Positions 23,035-31,538 of a DNA stretch of 31,660 nucleotides are shown here, piece by piece. The position numbers and the translations under genes were made by a program. Position 1 is the stretch's first letter; each line of letters begins with the position of its first letter. The stretch spans positions 1-31,660 of the forward strand of contig CAZOKL010000010.1 in NCBI GenBank assembly GCA_964580305.1, in the 5' to 3' direction. The notes under the pieces are model-generated. The model was given only the letters and a program-made list of their open reading frames with translations, ran no database searches and was not told the DNA's origin. The DNA is from Phocaeicola_A sp964580305. GTDB lineage: Bacteria; Bacteroidota; Bacteroidia; Bacteroidales; Bacteroidaceae.

Positions 23035-24510
23035 TTACATTCCCCGTCCTTCATTCTTCGTTACTCTGATGTCCAGCCCCTGGCGTTCAAGCTCGCGCAC
23101 GGCGCGGCCGATGGCCTCATAGTGCTCAGGGCCGATGCCCAGGCGCGGCAGGTCGAGCGTGAAGGGCTCTTCAGCCGTGTGCAGGTCTTTCTCCTCGACG
23201 GGGGCGATAATCATGCCCACGGCGCTGGTGTTGTTCGTGATGGGGTCGATGAGGATGAACGAGCCTGTGGCCTTGTTCCTGGCATAGGGGTCAAAGAACA
23301 GCTCCTTCGAGGTGGTGATGACCACGTGGGCAATCTGGTTCAGCTCCAGGGGCAAATCGGCGGCCGTGAGGCGTCCGTTGTCCACAGAGAGGCGCTCCAT
23401 CGTGTTCACGTCCACCTTGTAGTCCACGCGCTCCAGGCGGCAGCGGCTGGTGTTGGTGGTCTGCTTGAGGAAGAACGACTTGTCGGTGTCCATCCGCTCC
23501 TCGTCCATCCACACGAGCATGGCCTCGAAGCTGCGGCCCACGCAGGGCAGGTTGTCCGGACGGACAAGCATCTCGCCGCGCGACACGTCGATTTCGTCCT
23601 CCAGCGTCAGCGTGACGCTCTGCGGTGGGAAGGCGCATTCCAGCTCGCCGTCGGCGGTCACGATGCTCTTCACGCGCGACGTCTTTCCCGAGGGCAGTGC
23701 CATGACGGGGTCGCCCCTGTGCACCACGCCCGATGCCACCTTGGCGCAGAAGCCGCGGAAGTTGAGGTTGGGCCGCAGCACATACTGCACGGGGTAGCGG
23801 AAGTCGGTGAGGTTGTGGTCATTGGCAATGGGCACCGTTTCAAGATATTCAAGCAGCGAGGGCCCCTCATACCACGGGGTGCGGTCGGAGTGTGTCACCA
23901 CGTTGTCGCCGTCGAGCGCCGAGAGCGGGATGCACGTCACGTCAGAGATGCCCAGCGGGTCGATGAAGGCGTGATAGTCGGCCACGATGTGCTCGAACGT
24001 CTCCCGCGAGAAGTCCACAAGGTCCATCTTGTTCACGGCCAGCACCACGTGCCTGATGCCCAGGAGCGACACGAGGTAGCTGTGGCGGCGCGTCTGTGTG
24101 ATGACGCCCGTTCGGGCATCCACGAGGATGACGGCCAGATTGGCCGTCGAGCCGCCGGTAATCATGTTTCGGGTGTATTGCTCGTGCCCCGGGGTGTCGG
24201 CAATGATGAACTTGCGCCTGTTGGTCGAGAAATAGCGGTAGGCCACGTCGATGGTGATGCCCTGTTCGCGCTCGGCCTTCAGTCCGTCAAGCAGGAGGGC
24301 ATAGTCGATGTGGTCGCCCGCGTTGCCCATGCGCTTGCTGTCGCGTTCAAGGGCGTCGAGCTGGTCTTCATAGATTTTCTTACTGTCGAACAGCAGTCGC
24401 CCGATGAGGGTCGACTTGCCGTCATCGACGCTTCCCGCCGTGAGGAAACGCAGCAAATCTTTCTGTTCATCTCTGTCCAGAAAGGCTTTTATGTCAAGTT
24501 TGTTTTCCAT
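23035..24510 (-). CDS. cysN: Sulfate adenylyltransferase subunit 1 (GTPase)
   Basis: CysN is the regulatory GTPase that couples GTP hydrolysis to APS formation by CysD. The start at 24510 (MENKLD) gives 491 aa. GTPase motifs are G1 GSVDDGKST (26-34), G3 DTPGHEQY (105-112) and G4 NKMD (160-163), followed by the beta-barrel domains. There is no APS-kinase domain fused to the C-terminus; a separate cysC lies upstream in the operon. It follows cysD by 33 nt. Confidence 0.96.
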   Translation of the reverse strand: MENKLDIKAFLDRDEQKDLLRFLTAGSVDDGKSTLIGRLLFDSKKIYEDQLDALERDSKRMGNAGDHIDYALLLDGLKAEREQGITIDVAYRYFSTNRRKFIIADTPGHEQYTRNMITGGSTANLAVILVDARTGVITQTRRHSYLVSLLGIRHVVLAVNKMDLVDFSRETFEHIVADYHAFIDPLGISDVTCIPLSALDGDNVVTHSDRTPWYEGPSLLEYLETVPIANDHNLTDFRYPVQYVLRPNLNFRGFCAKVASGVVHRGDPVMALPSGKTSRVKSIVTADGELECAFPPQSVTLTLEDEIDVSRGEMLVRPDNLPCVGRSFEAMLVWMDEERMDTDKSFFLKQTTNTSRCRLERVDYKVDVNTMERLSVDNGRLTAADLPLELNQIAHVVITTSKELFFDPYARNKATGSFILIDPITNNTSAVGMIIAPVEEKDLHTAEEPFTLDLPRLGIGPEHYEAIGRAVRELERQGLDIRVTKNEGRGM

Positions 24511-24543
24511 ACCGTTCTTCATTCTTGGTTCATGATTGGTCAG

Positions 24544-25458
24544 TTAGAAATAGCCTTCGCGCTTTTTCTCCTCCATCGAGGCTTCCTGGTCAAAGTCAAT
24601 GACACGCGTGGTGCGCTCGCTCTTGGTGGTGGTCATCATCTCCTCGACAATCTTCTCAATGGTGTCGGCCTCGCTCTCAATGGCTCCGGTCAGCGGCCAG
24701 CAGCCCAGCGTGCGGAAGCGAATCTTCCGGTGTTCGATTTTGTCTCTGTACGCCTCCGGCAGCCGGTCGTCGTCGGGCATGATGAGCTGCCCGTCGATGT
24801 TGACCACCGGTCGCACCTTGGCAAAATAAAGCGGCACGATGGGAATCTTCTCCAGGCGGATGTATTGCCAGATGTCAAGCTCCGTCCAGTTGCTCAGCGG
24901 GAACACGCGGATGCTCTCTCCTTTGCGGATGCGGGTGTTGTAGATGTCCCACAGCTCCGGGCGCTGGTTCTTCGGGTCCCACTGGTGAAACTGGTTTCGG
25001 AAGGAGAAGATGCGTTCCTTGGCGCGCGATTTCTCCTCGTCGCGGCGTGCCCCGCCGAAGGCTGCGTCGAACCTGTGCTTGTCGAGCGCATGGAGCAGGG
25101 CCTGCGTCTTCATCAGGTCGGTGTGCACCTTGCTGCCGTGGGTGAACGGGCCCACTCCGGCGCGAAACGCCTCCATGTTACTCTCCACAATGAGCTTCCA
25201 GCCGTGCGCCTTTGCATACTCATCACGAAACGTTATCATCTCCTTGAACTTCCACTTGGAGTCAATGTGCATCAGGGGGAAGGGGGGCCTTCCCGGAGCA
25301 AATGCCTTTTCGGCCAGGCGCACCATGACGGAAGAGTCTTTGCCGATGCTGTAGAGCATCACGGGGTTCTCAAATTCGGATGCCACTTCACGGATGATGT
25401 GGATGGACTCTGCCTCGAGTTCTTTCAAGTGACTGAGTTTATAGGTTTCTTTTTCCAT
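24544..25458 (-). CDS. cysD: Sulfate adenylyltransferase subunit 2
   Basis: CysD adenylates sulfate with ATP to give APS. The 304-aa product has the PP-loop SIGKDSS at 37-43, and the family segments PLMHIDSKWKFKEM, AFGGARRDEEKSRAKERIFSFR and PLSNWTELDIWQYI. It is the catalytic partner of CysN, which follows. An 81-bp interval with no recognisable feature separates it from cysC upstream. Confidence 0.97.
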   Translation of the reverse strand: MEKETYKLSHLKELEAESIHIIREVASEFENPVMLYSIGKDSSVMVRLAEKAFAPGRPPFPLMHIDSKWKFKEMITFRDEYAKAHGWKLIVESNMEAFRAGVGPFTHGSKVHTDLMKTQALLHALDKHRFDAAFGGARRDEEKSRAKERIFSFRNQFHQWDPKNQRPELWDIYNTRIRKGESIRVFPLSNWTELDIWQYIRLEKIPIVPLYFAKVRPVVNIDGQLIMPDDDRLPEAYRDKIEHRKIRFRTLGCWPLTGAIESEADTIEKIVEEMMTTTKSERTTRVIDFDQEASMEEKKREGYF

Positions 25459-25539
25459 GCTTGTATGTTTGTTTGTGCCGGCGTGGTGGGGTGTCTGTCT
25501 GTCGCCCTGCCGGCCTTTTGTAATCAGTTTTCTGTGTGG

Positions 25540-26139
25540 TCATTTCGCGCCATGCAGCCTTTTTTCCAACAAATTCATCAACTGCTTCACCGACTCCTCC
25601 AGGCTCAGCTGCGACGTGTCGAGGGTCAGTGCCGGGTGCTCGGGCGCTTCAAAGGGGGCCGAGATGCCGGTGAACTCCTTGATTTCGCCCCGGCGTGCCT
25701 TTGCATAGAGGCCCTTCACGTCGCGCCGCTCGCACTCCTCAATGGGCGTGCTGACGTAGATTTCAAGGAAATCGTCCTCGCCGATGATGCGGGCGGCCAT
25801 GTGGCGCAGCTCGTTGGTGGGGCTGATGAAAGCCGCCAGCGTGATGATGCCCGTGTCGACAAACAGCTTGCCCACCTCAGCAATGCGGCGGATGTTTTCC
25901 ACACGGTCTTCAGGCGAGAAGCCCAGGTTGTTGTTGATGCCCGAACGGATGTTGTCGCCGTCGAGGATGCGGCAGAGCAGGCCGCGCCGGTGCAGTTCGC
26001 GCTCCAGAGCAATGGCGATGGTGCTCTTGCCCGAGCCGCTCAGTCCGGTGAACCATATCATCATGCCCTGCTGCCCGAGAAGTGTTTCCTTGTCGGAGCG
26101 GGAGAGCATGCGGTCGAAGATGGGATAGATGTGTTCCAT
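25540..26139 (-). CDS. cysC: Adenylylsulfate kinase
   Basis: CysC phosphorylates APS to PAPS, the sulfo donor for the sulfotransferase of this operon. The start at 26139 (MEHIYPIF) gives 199 aa and leaves a 14-nt gap to the permease stop; an upstream start would overlap the permease. Walker A is GLSGSGKST (32-40), followed by LDGDNIRSGINNNLGF and the conserved FISPTNELR. It is an unfused, single-domain enzyme. Confidence 0.96.
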   Translation of the reverse strand: MEHIYPIFDRMLSRSDKETLLGQQGMMIWFTGLSGSGKSTIAIALERELHRRGLLCRILDGDNIRSGINNNLGFSPEDRVENIRRIAEVGKLFVDTGIITLAAFISPTNELRHMAARIIGEDDFLEIYVSTPIEECERRDVKGLYAKARRGEIKEFTGISAPFEAPEHPALTLDTSQLSLEESVKQLMNLLEKRLHGAK

Positions 26140-26153
26140 GTCAAAACAAAGTG

Positions 26154-27725
26154 TTAATTGGTCGGTGTGAAAGGCCATATCAGCGGGATGAGCCCGACGG
26201 AGATAATCGTGACGATGAGGTCCATCGGAAGGCCAATCTTTAAGAAATCGGTGAATTTATAGTTGCCCGCACCCTGCACGATGAGGTTCGTCTGGTAGCC
26301 GATGGGAGTGGCAAACCCGGCCGATGCGGCAATGCAGATGGCAATGAAAAACGGCATCGGGTTGACGCCGAACTTGGCCGCCGTCTCCAGTGCCAGCGGG
26401 AAGGCCAGCGCAGCCGCAGCGTTATTGGTGATGAGTTCGGTGATGACGAGCGTGACCACATAAAGCAAGGCCAGCGCACCCCACGCACCCAGCGAGCCCG
26501 ACACGTTCTGGATGAAAGCCGCGATGAACGCCGCCAGGCCCGACTCCTCCATCGCCGAACTGATGGCAAAGGCACAGGCAATGGTGATGAGAATATCCCA
26601 ACTGATGTATTTCGTGTATTTCTTGGGCGGAAACAGCTTGAGCCATGCCATCACGATGGTTGTGACGGAGGCAAAGAAAAACATGTCAAGCTCCACGCCG
26701 GGAAAGTGTTCCTGCATGTAGGGAAGCTCGCCCACCGTGGCACCCACAATCATGAGGACAAGCAGCACCAGAGCCGTCCATTTCTTCCACGTCGGCACGG
26801 GGCGTGCAGGAATTTCCTGCCCGTTGGTCATCATCAGGAACACCGACGAGTCGCTCCACGTCTGGGTGAAAGCCCCGTCGGTCAGCAGCACAAGGGTGTC
26901 GCCCTCCTGAAGGCGCACCTCACCCACATTTTTCGTGATGACCTGTCCGTTCTGGCGTATCTCCTTGACTTCAGCCCCATAGTGGCGTTTGAAATCAAAG
27001 TTTTTCAGTTTGCGTTTCAGCCCCGGGAAGCGCGAACCCAGCACCACTTCCACCACGTGCTTGCCCAGCTCCTCGGCCACTTCGGGCTCTTCGCCCTCAA
27101 CGTTGTCCGGCCTACTGTCGGGGAGCAGCTTTTTCGATGCGACAATGATGAACAGCAGTCCCACCACGGTGATGGGGATGCCTATGTAGGCAAGGTCGAA
27201 CATTTTCAGCCCCTCAAAGCCACGGTCAATCATCATGCCGTGCACCACGAGGTTGGTCGATGTCCCGATGAGCGTGCAAAGCCCGCCCAGGATGGTGGCA
27301 TAAGACAGCGGAATGAGGAATTTCGTGCATGACAAGCCGACCTTTTTCGACCAGTTTTTCAAGATGGGTGCAAAGATAACCACCACGGGAGTGTTGTTCA
27401 GAAATGCCGAAAAGGCGCTGACGAGGGGCAGGACGCGAAGCTGTGCCCTGGCGACCGAAGTGCCTTTGCCCGGCAGCAGTTTTCTAACCACGGTGCTCAA
27501 CGCCCCGCTCTGCCGGATGCCTTCACTCACAAGAAACAGCAAAGCGACGGTAATCATGCCGCGGTTGCTGAATCCTGCAACCATCTGTTTCGGCGTGATG
27601 ATGCCGGCAGCCATGAAGACCACAACAAGGCTCAGCAGCACGATGCCCGGGCGCATCTTGTCCATGATGAGCGCGATGAGCATCCCCACCAATCCCAGCA
27701 ACACGAAAACAATTTCAAAGTTCAT
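26154..27725 (-). CDS. SLC13-family anion permease with a cytoplasmic RCK_C-like insert, putative sulfate importer
   Basis: This 523-aa inner-membrane transporter has two related membrane halves, each with an SNT-type motif (NNTPVVVIF and GTSTNLVVHG; TNNAAAALAFPL and TPIGYQTNLIVQG). Between them, at about 200-295, is a soluble segment with VVEVVLGSRFPG and VRLQEGDTLVLLTDG, typical of TrkA-C/RCK_C regulatory domains seen in bacterial SLC13 members. Position between cysQ (16 nt) and cysC (14 nt) makes sulfate the likely substrate, but other oxyanions or dicarboxylates are not excluded by sequence. Confidence 0.9.
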   Translation of the reverse strand: MNFEIVFVLLGLVGMLIALIMDKMRPGIVLLSLVVVFMAAGIITPKQMVAGFSNRGMITVALLFLVSEGIRQSGALSTVVRKLLPGKGTSVARAQLRVLPLVSAFSAFLNNTPVVVIFAPILKNWSKKVGLSCTKFLIPLSYATILGGLCTLIGTSTNLVVHGMMIDRGFEGLKMFDLAYIGIPITVVGLLFIIVASKKLLPDSRPDNVEGEEPEVAEELGKHVVEVVLGSRFPGLKRKLKNFDFKRHYGAEVKEIRQNGQVITKNVGEVRLQEGDTLVLLTDGAFTQTWSDSSVFLMMTNGQEIPARPVPTWKKWTALVLLVLMIVGATVGELPYMQEHFPGVELDMFFFASVTTIVMAWLKLFPPKKYTKYISWDILITIACAFAISSAMEESGLAAFIAAFIQNVSGSLGAWGALALLYVVTLVITELITNNAAAALAFPLALETAAKFGVNPMPFFIAICIAASAGFATPIGYQTNLIVQGAGNYKFTDFLKIGLPMDLIVTIISVGLIPLIWPFTPTN

Positions 27726-27741
27726 GGGACGTTTCTCTTTT

Positions 27742-28590
27742 TCAGTTATCGGTCCGTTTCACGATGAACCAAGGATTCAACAAGTTTTCCTTATTGTAAC
27801 TCAAGGGGACGTCGGCCTGGTCGCCCGTGTGGTAAACTTCGCCCCCGGCGGCACGCACAATGGCATGGCCGGCAGCCGTGTCCCACTCCATCGTGGGTGC
27901 AAAGCGCGGGTAGATGTCAGCTTTGCCTTCGGCCACAAGGCAGAGTTTGAGCGAGCTTCCGATGGACACCAGCTCCAGGGCCTTGTGTTCGCCACGCAGT
28001 TCATTGATGAAAGCCGTGGTCTCCGGAGTGGTGTGTGATGAAGATGCCACGACGACATAGCGGGGATGCAACTCCGAATATGGCAAACGCAGCGAACGGC
28101 TGCGCAGGGTGTCAAGGCTGTGTATGCCTTCGAGCGAGGCAATGCCGGGCATTTTGTAGGCCCCGTGCTCCATGTCGGCAAAATAAAGCTCATGACGGAC
28201 AGGGATGTAGATGACGCCGGCCACGGGCACTCCGTCGGTCACCAAAGCGATGTTGACGGTAAACTCCCCGTTGCGCTTGATGAATTCCTTCGTGCCGTCA
28301 AGCGGGTCGACAATCCAAAGCGTGCGCCACATGCGGCGTTCTTCGTAGGGGATGTCCCTCCCCTCCTCGCTCAGGATGGGATAGGGCGTCGAGCCGAGCA
28401 TGCGGGTGATGACGTCGTTCGAGCGCCGGTCGGCAATCGTCAGTGGTGAGTTGTCAGCCTTCCGCTCCACCTGGAAGTCGGCATTCGGGTCTTCATAGAT
28501 GCAGAGAATCTCTCCTCCGGCCTTCAAGGCGGCCTCAATGGCTATTCGCAGCGGAAAATCAGAATCTCTGTCTGTTATGCTATTGTTCAT
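27742..28590 (-). CDS. cysQ: 3'(2'),5'-bisphosphate nucleotidase (PAP phosphatase)
   Basis: CysQ converts PAP, the product of sulfotransferase action, to AMP, which relieves product inhibition and limits PAP toxicity. The ATG at 28590 gives 282 aa; a GTG lies three codons upstream. The metal-binding motifs of the inositol-monophosphatase superfamily are present: LSEEG (73-77), IVDPLDGTKEF (93-103) and EWDTAAGHA near residue 230. It is the first gene of the operon. A loose promoter (TTTG at 28643-28646 on the minus strand, then a poor -7 box) is the only candidate seen upstream. Confidence 0.95.
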   Translation of the reverse strand: MNNSITDRDSDFPLRIAIEAALKAGGEILCIYEDPNADFQVERKADNSPLTIADRRSNDVITRMLGSTPYPILSEEGRDIPYEERRMWRTLWIVDPLDGTKEFIKRNGEFTVNIALVTDGVPVAGVIYIPVRHELYFADMEHGAYKMPGIASLEGIHSLDTLRSRSLRLPYSELHPRYVVVASSSHTTPETTAFINELRGEHKALELVSIGSSLKLCLVAEGKADIYPRFAPTMEWDTAAGHAIVRAAGGEVYHTGDQADVPLSYNKENLLNPWFIVKRTDN

Positions 28591-28698
28591 TTCTTTCACT
28601 TTTAATGATAGTTTACCAATGGATAATTGCGATGCCGCACGGCAAACCGCCCATTACACATTGTTGTTCTCTGTTATTTCTCTCAATTATTTAAAATG

Positions 28699-29907
28699 TT
28701 AAAATGCTTCTGTCATATTCAGGTAAAACAAGTTCTGCCGGTTCACCATATCGCGGCCGAAGTCCAGCCGGAGGTTCATGCGCGGCTGAATCTCCACGCG
28801 CAGGCCAACGCCCAGATTGGGCAATACGCCTTCAACTTTGACCGGTGTAGGCCCCATGAGCCCCGCACCGCCCCACACGACATAGCCCATATGGTTGAGC
28901 ACGCGTTTCAACCACGTGGAGCGGTCGGTGTCGAACATCTGGCGCCATTCGGCCAGGGCCACGTGCGAGCTCTTGTCACGAAACTGCCCCATGTAATAAC
29001 CGCGCAGGTCAAACGGAGTGCCCGTGAGGGCATATTTCATGAGGGGGACGTCGCCAAACATGTTGGTCGACTGCACCGTCCATGCCAGCACCCGTCTCCG
29101 GCCCGGCGACCAGTATTGGCGATAGTCCAACTCGGCTTGATAGAAATTATTGTTGCTGCCGAATGCCTTGGCATACGCCATGCCCCGCACATCGAGGTAG
29201 AGCCCGCGGTAAGCGTTTGAAGGCATGTCGCGCGTGTCATAAGACACAATGAAACCCAATCCTGAACTCAGCTTGTGATAGCCTCCCGTCCTGCCGCCAT
29301 CGGCAACGTAGGAAGGATCGGCCACTATCCCGTCAGCGGGACTGCTGATGTCGTCATAATTGACATCAAGCTGCGGGCCGACAAAGAAATCGCTGTCGCC
29401 CACGCGAAACATGAACTGCGGATTGATTTGAAAGCCGCTGTATTTGTATTCCGTGCTGTTTCCTCCCCGCTCGGTATGCCGGTTGGTCGAATAGCCGACA
29501 CCGTAATAGTTTTCCACCGTGTTCTTCCAGCTGAATACGCCGAAAATGCGGAACCGGTCGTTCCGGAAGAACAGCTGCGGACGCACCATGAGGTTCACAC
29601 CGCTGCCCTTGAACATGTAGGCCAATGTGAGCGGCACCACCGAACGCTGGAGCAGCGTGTCTTTCGGGGCCGTGCGAAACGTCATCAGGGCCGTCACGCC
29701 CACCACGACGCCGAAATCGGGCGTATAGCCCGGTCCGCCCAGAATGTTGTAGTGCAAGTTACGCTGCGCCACCCGTTGCCGGCGCAGTTCTTTAGAGCTT
29801 AACGTCTTGGCAGTCGCGGTGTCTGCTGCTTCCGGTTCTGTCATGCATGCAAAAGTAGGAAGAAAACAGCAAAACAGAAGACAGATGCTCAGTGTGAATT
29901 TGTTCAT
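28699..29907 (-). CDS. BamA/TamA-like outer-membrane barrel protein
   Basis: This 402-aa protein has a signal peptide (MNKFTLSICLLFCCFLPTFAC) and a C-terminal beta-barrel typical of the surface-antigen/Omp85 superfamily. Signs are LSSGLGFIVSYDTRDMPSNAYRG (the DTRD turn), FDLRGYYMGQFRDKS (the lid-loop-like RG-Y motif), GVGLRVEIQPRMNLRLDFG, and a terminal aromatic residue (TEAF). No POTRA repeats are visible, so it is a stand-alone barrel rather than the essential BamA. The start at 29907 is preferred over an upstream one because the signal peptide begins there and the promoter lies just upstream. It is on the same strand as the sulfonation operon but separated by 108 bp from cysQ. Confidence 0.83.
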   Translation of the reverse strand: MNKFTLSICLLFCCFLPTFACMTEPEAADTATAKTLSSKELRRQRVAQRNLHYNILGGPGYTPDFGVVVGVTALMTFRTAPKDTLLQRSVVPLTLAYMFKGSGVNLMVRPQLFFRNDRFRIFGVFSWKNTVENYYGVGYSTNRHTERGGNSTEYKYSGFQINPQFMFRVGDSDFFVGPQLDVNYDDISSPADGIVADPSYVADGGRTGGYHKLSSGLGFIVSYDTRDMPSNAYRGLYLDVRGMAYAKAFGSNNNFYQAELDYRQYWSPGRRRVLAWTVQSTNMFGDVPLMKYALTGTPFDLRGYYMGQFRDKSSHVALAEWRQMFDTDRSTWLKRVLNHMGYVVWGGAGLMGPTPVKVEGVLPNLGVGLRVEIQPRMNLRLDFGRDMVNRQNLFYLNMTEAF

Positions 29908-29934
29908 ACCTTTTCCTTTGTATATTTGAATGGG

Positions 29935-29942
29935 CAAAAGTA
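29935..29942 (-). promoter_or_regulatory. -7 box (TACTTTTG on minus strand) for the outer-membrane protein gene
   Basis: The complement reads TACTTTTG, matching TAnnTTTG. It lies 27 nt upstream of the 29907 ATG. The -33 match is weak. Confidence 0.55.
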
Positions 29943-30101
29943 GTTACTTTCTGTTAAAGAAACCAATAATAAATGGTAATGTACTTTTAAATAATCAAAA
30001 CCAAGTACATAGATAGAGTTTTCTTTCGCAATTTTGCCAACTATTAAGAAAATGCACCGACCTTCATGTTGTGCCTCTTCCCGTCCGGCTTCAGGCGGCC
30101 T

Positions 30102-30165
30102 TAGAGCCGGCCCGACCACGGAAAGGAGGGCGGACAAGGACGGAAAGGAAGCCGTGGCCGGCGCG
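30102..30165. repeat. GC-rich intergenic repeat, copy C
   Basis: CCGACCACGG at 30113-30122 leads into the 34-bp block at 30118-30151 that matches copy B (31 of 34, inverted) and copy A (about 30 of 39 over a slightly longer span). The block is flanked by GCCGGCC...CCACGG and CCGTGGCCGGC, which can pair. The rest of 29943-30229 shows nothing else I can identify. Confidence 0.7.
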
Positions 30166-30229
30166 AAACAAAGACACAAAGCACGGTGCGACAAGGCTGA
30201 AACGTTTTCTTTTTTTGACAGTGCCCTTG

Positions 30230-30284
30230 TGCATTATAACTGAACCTAAATATTTATATATGAAAAGAAAAGTGATTGGGATCG
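30230..30284 (+). other. Redundant contig end: 55 bp repeated exactly at 30385-30439
   Basis: These 55 bases, including the ATG and first eight codons of the sugar kinase, recur exactly after the N-run. Two contigs that share one 55-mer were scaffolded without merging. This copy is not a second gene start. Confidence 0.93.
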
Positions 30285-30384
30285 NNNNNNNNNNNNNNNN
30301 NNNNNNNNNNNNNNNNNNNNNNNNNNNNNNNNNNNNNNNNNNNNNNNNNNNNNNNNNNNNNNNNNNNNNNNNNNNNNNNNNNNN
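30285..30384. other. Artefactual assembly gap
   Basis: This is a run of 100 N between two identical 55-bp contig ends. The real sequence probably continues directly from 30229 to 30385. Confidence 0.95.
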
Positions 30385-30414
30385 TGCATTATAACTGAAC
30401 CTAAATATTTATAT

Positions 30415-31347
30415 ATGAAAAGAAAAGTGATTGGGATCGGTGAGACGATTCTGGATATTTTGTTTCGTGACGAGCAACCCACGGCGGCCGTGCCGGGCGG
30501 CTCTGTGTTCAACGGCATCATCTCTTTGGGACGCATGGGCGTGCCGGTGGATTTCATCAGCGAAACGGGCAACGACCGTGTGGGACGCACCATCCTTGAA
30601 TTCATGCGCCGGAACGGTGTGGAGACGAGCCACGTCAATGTGTTTCCCGAAGGCAAGTCGCCCGTGTCACTGGCGTTTCTCAACGAGCAAAACGAACCGG
30701 ACTATCTGTTCTACAAGGACTATCCCTCACAGCGCCTCGACGTGGCGTTTCCCGACATTGCTCCCGACGATGTGGTGATGTTCGGCTCCTACTTTGCGCT
30801 CAATCCGGTGTTGCGTCCCAAGGTGGCGGAGTTTCTGGACTATGCCCGCCAGTGCGGTGCCCTCATCTATTATGACGTCAACTTCCGCAGCACGCACGCC
30901 GCCGATGCCATCAAGCTGGGCCCCACCATCATTGAAAACTTCGAGACTGCCGACATTGTGCGCGGCTCCACCGAAGACTTCCGCTACATGTTCGGCATTT
31001 CCGACCCGACGCGTGTGTACACCGACAAAGTGAAGTTCTACTGCCCCCGCATGCTCTGCACGGCCGGTGCCGGCGACATCAGCCTGCACAGCGAACAGGT
31101 GATGAAAACCTATCCCGTGCCTCCTGTCAAGACGGTGAGCACCGTGGGTGCGGGCGACAATTTCAATGCCGGCGTGGTCTACGGCCTGCTGACCTGCGAC
31201 ATCCGCCGTGCCGACCTCCCCACCCTGACCGAGGCCGATTGGGATGCCATCGTCCGCTGCGGCCTGGATTTCTCGGCCGAGGCCTGCCGCAACGTGGGCA
31301 ACTCCGTGTCACCCGAGTTTGCCCAAACATACGGGAAACCCTCCTGA
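30415..31347 (+). CDS. PfkB-family carbohydrate kinase
   Basis: This 310-aa ribokinase-fold sugar kinase has an N-terminal di-Gly motif (PGG at 27-29 in PGGSVFNGIISLGRMG) and a C-terminal PfkB signature VGAGDNFNAG with the catalytic Asp248 and anion-hole GAGD. The overall layout resembles fructokinase-like enzymes, but the sugar cannot be named. Upstream, a TTTG at 30214-30217 and a partial -7 element at the contig join may form the promoter. No sugar transporter or hydrolase is adjacent within the window. Confidence 0.9.
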   Translation: MKRKVIGIGETILDILFRDEQPTAAVPGGSVFNGIISLGRMGVPVDFISETGNDRVGRTILEFMRRNGVETSHVNVFPEGKSPVSLAFLNEQNEPDYLFYKDYPSQRLDVAFPDIAPDDVVMFGSYFALNPVLRPKVAEFLDYARQCGALIYYDVNFRSTHAADAIKLGPTIIENFETADIVRGSTEDFRYMFGISDPTRVYTDKVKFYCPRMLCTAGAGDISLHSEQVMKTYPVPPVKTVSTVGAGDNFNAGVVYGLLTCDIRRADLPTLTEADWDAIVRCGLDFSAEACRNVGNSVSPEFAQTYGKPS

Positions 31348-31415
31348 GTGAACTGTGTTCCGGCACAGCCTCTTTGTCATTCTGCCCCTGCTTCTTTCCT
31401 GAAATCATCACAAAA

Positions 31416-31447
31416 AAAGAGAGCCATCTTCACAGACAGCTCTCTTT
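31416..31447 (-). terminator. Rho-independent terminator of the downstream minus-strand gene
   Basis: AAAGAGAGC at 31416-31424 and GCTCTCTTT at 31439-31447 form a 9-bp stem. On the minus strand a run of T follows (A-run at 31412-31418). It may also serve the kinase on the plus strand, where the T-tract is shorter. Confidence 0.75.
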
Positions 31448-31538
31448 ACATTTATGTTTAACTTCAATGTATAAATACAAGACTTGCATCTTGTGTCGTT
31501 TTGTTATCCTAATCTTAATGTAGCATGAGGTATCTTTT

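Noticed and set aside
23017..26157. A 1046-codon open frame on the plus strand across cysN, cysD and cysC
   Set aside because: It is the antisense shadow of three well-identified minus-strand genes in GC-rich DNA. Its translation is rich in His, Val and Arg with no domain.
30230..30439. Genuine duplication of the kinase 5' end
   Set aside because: The repeat is exactly 55 bp, ends at the N-run on one side and starts at it on the other, which fits unmerged contig ends.
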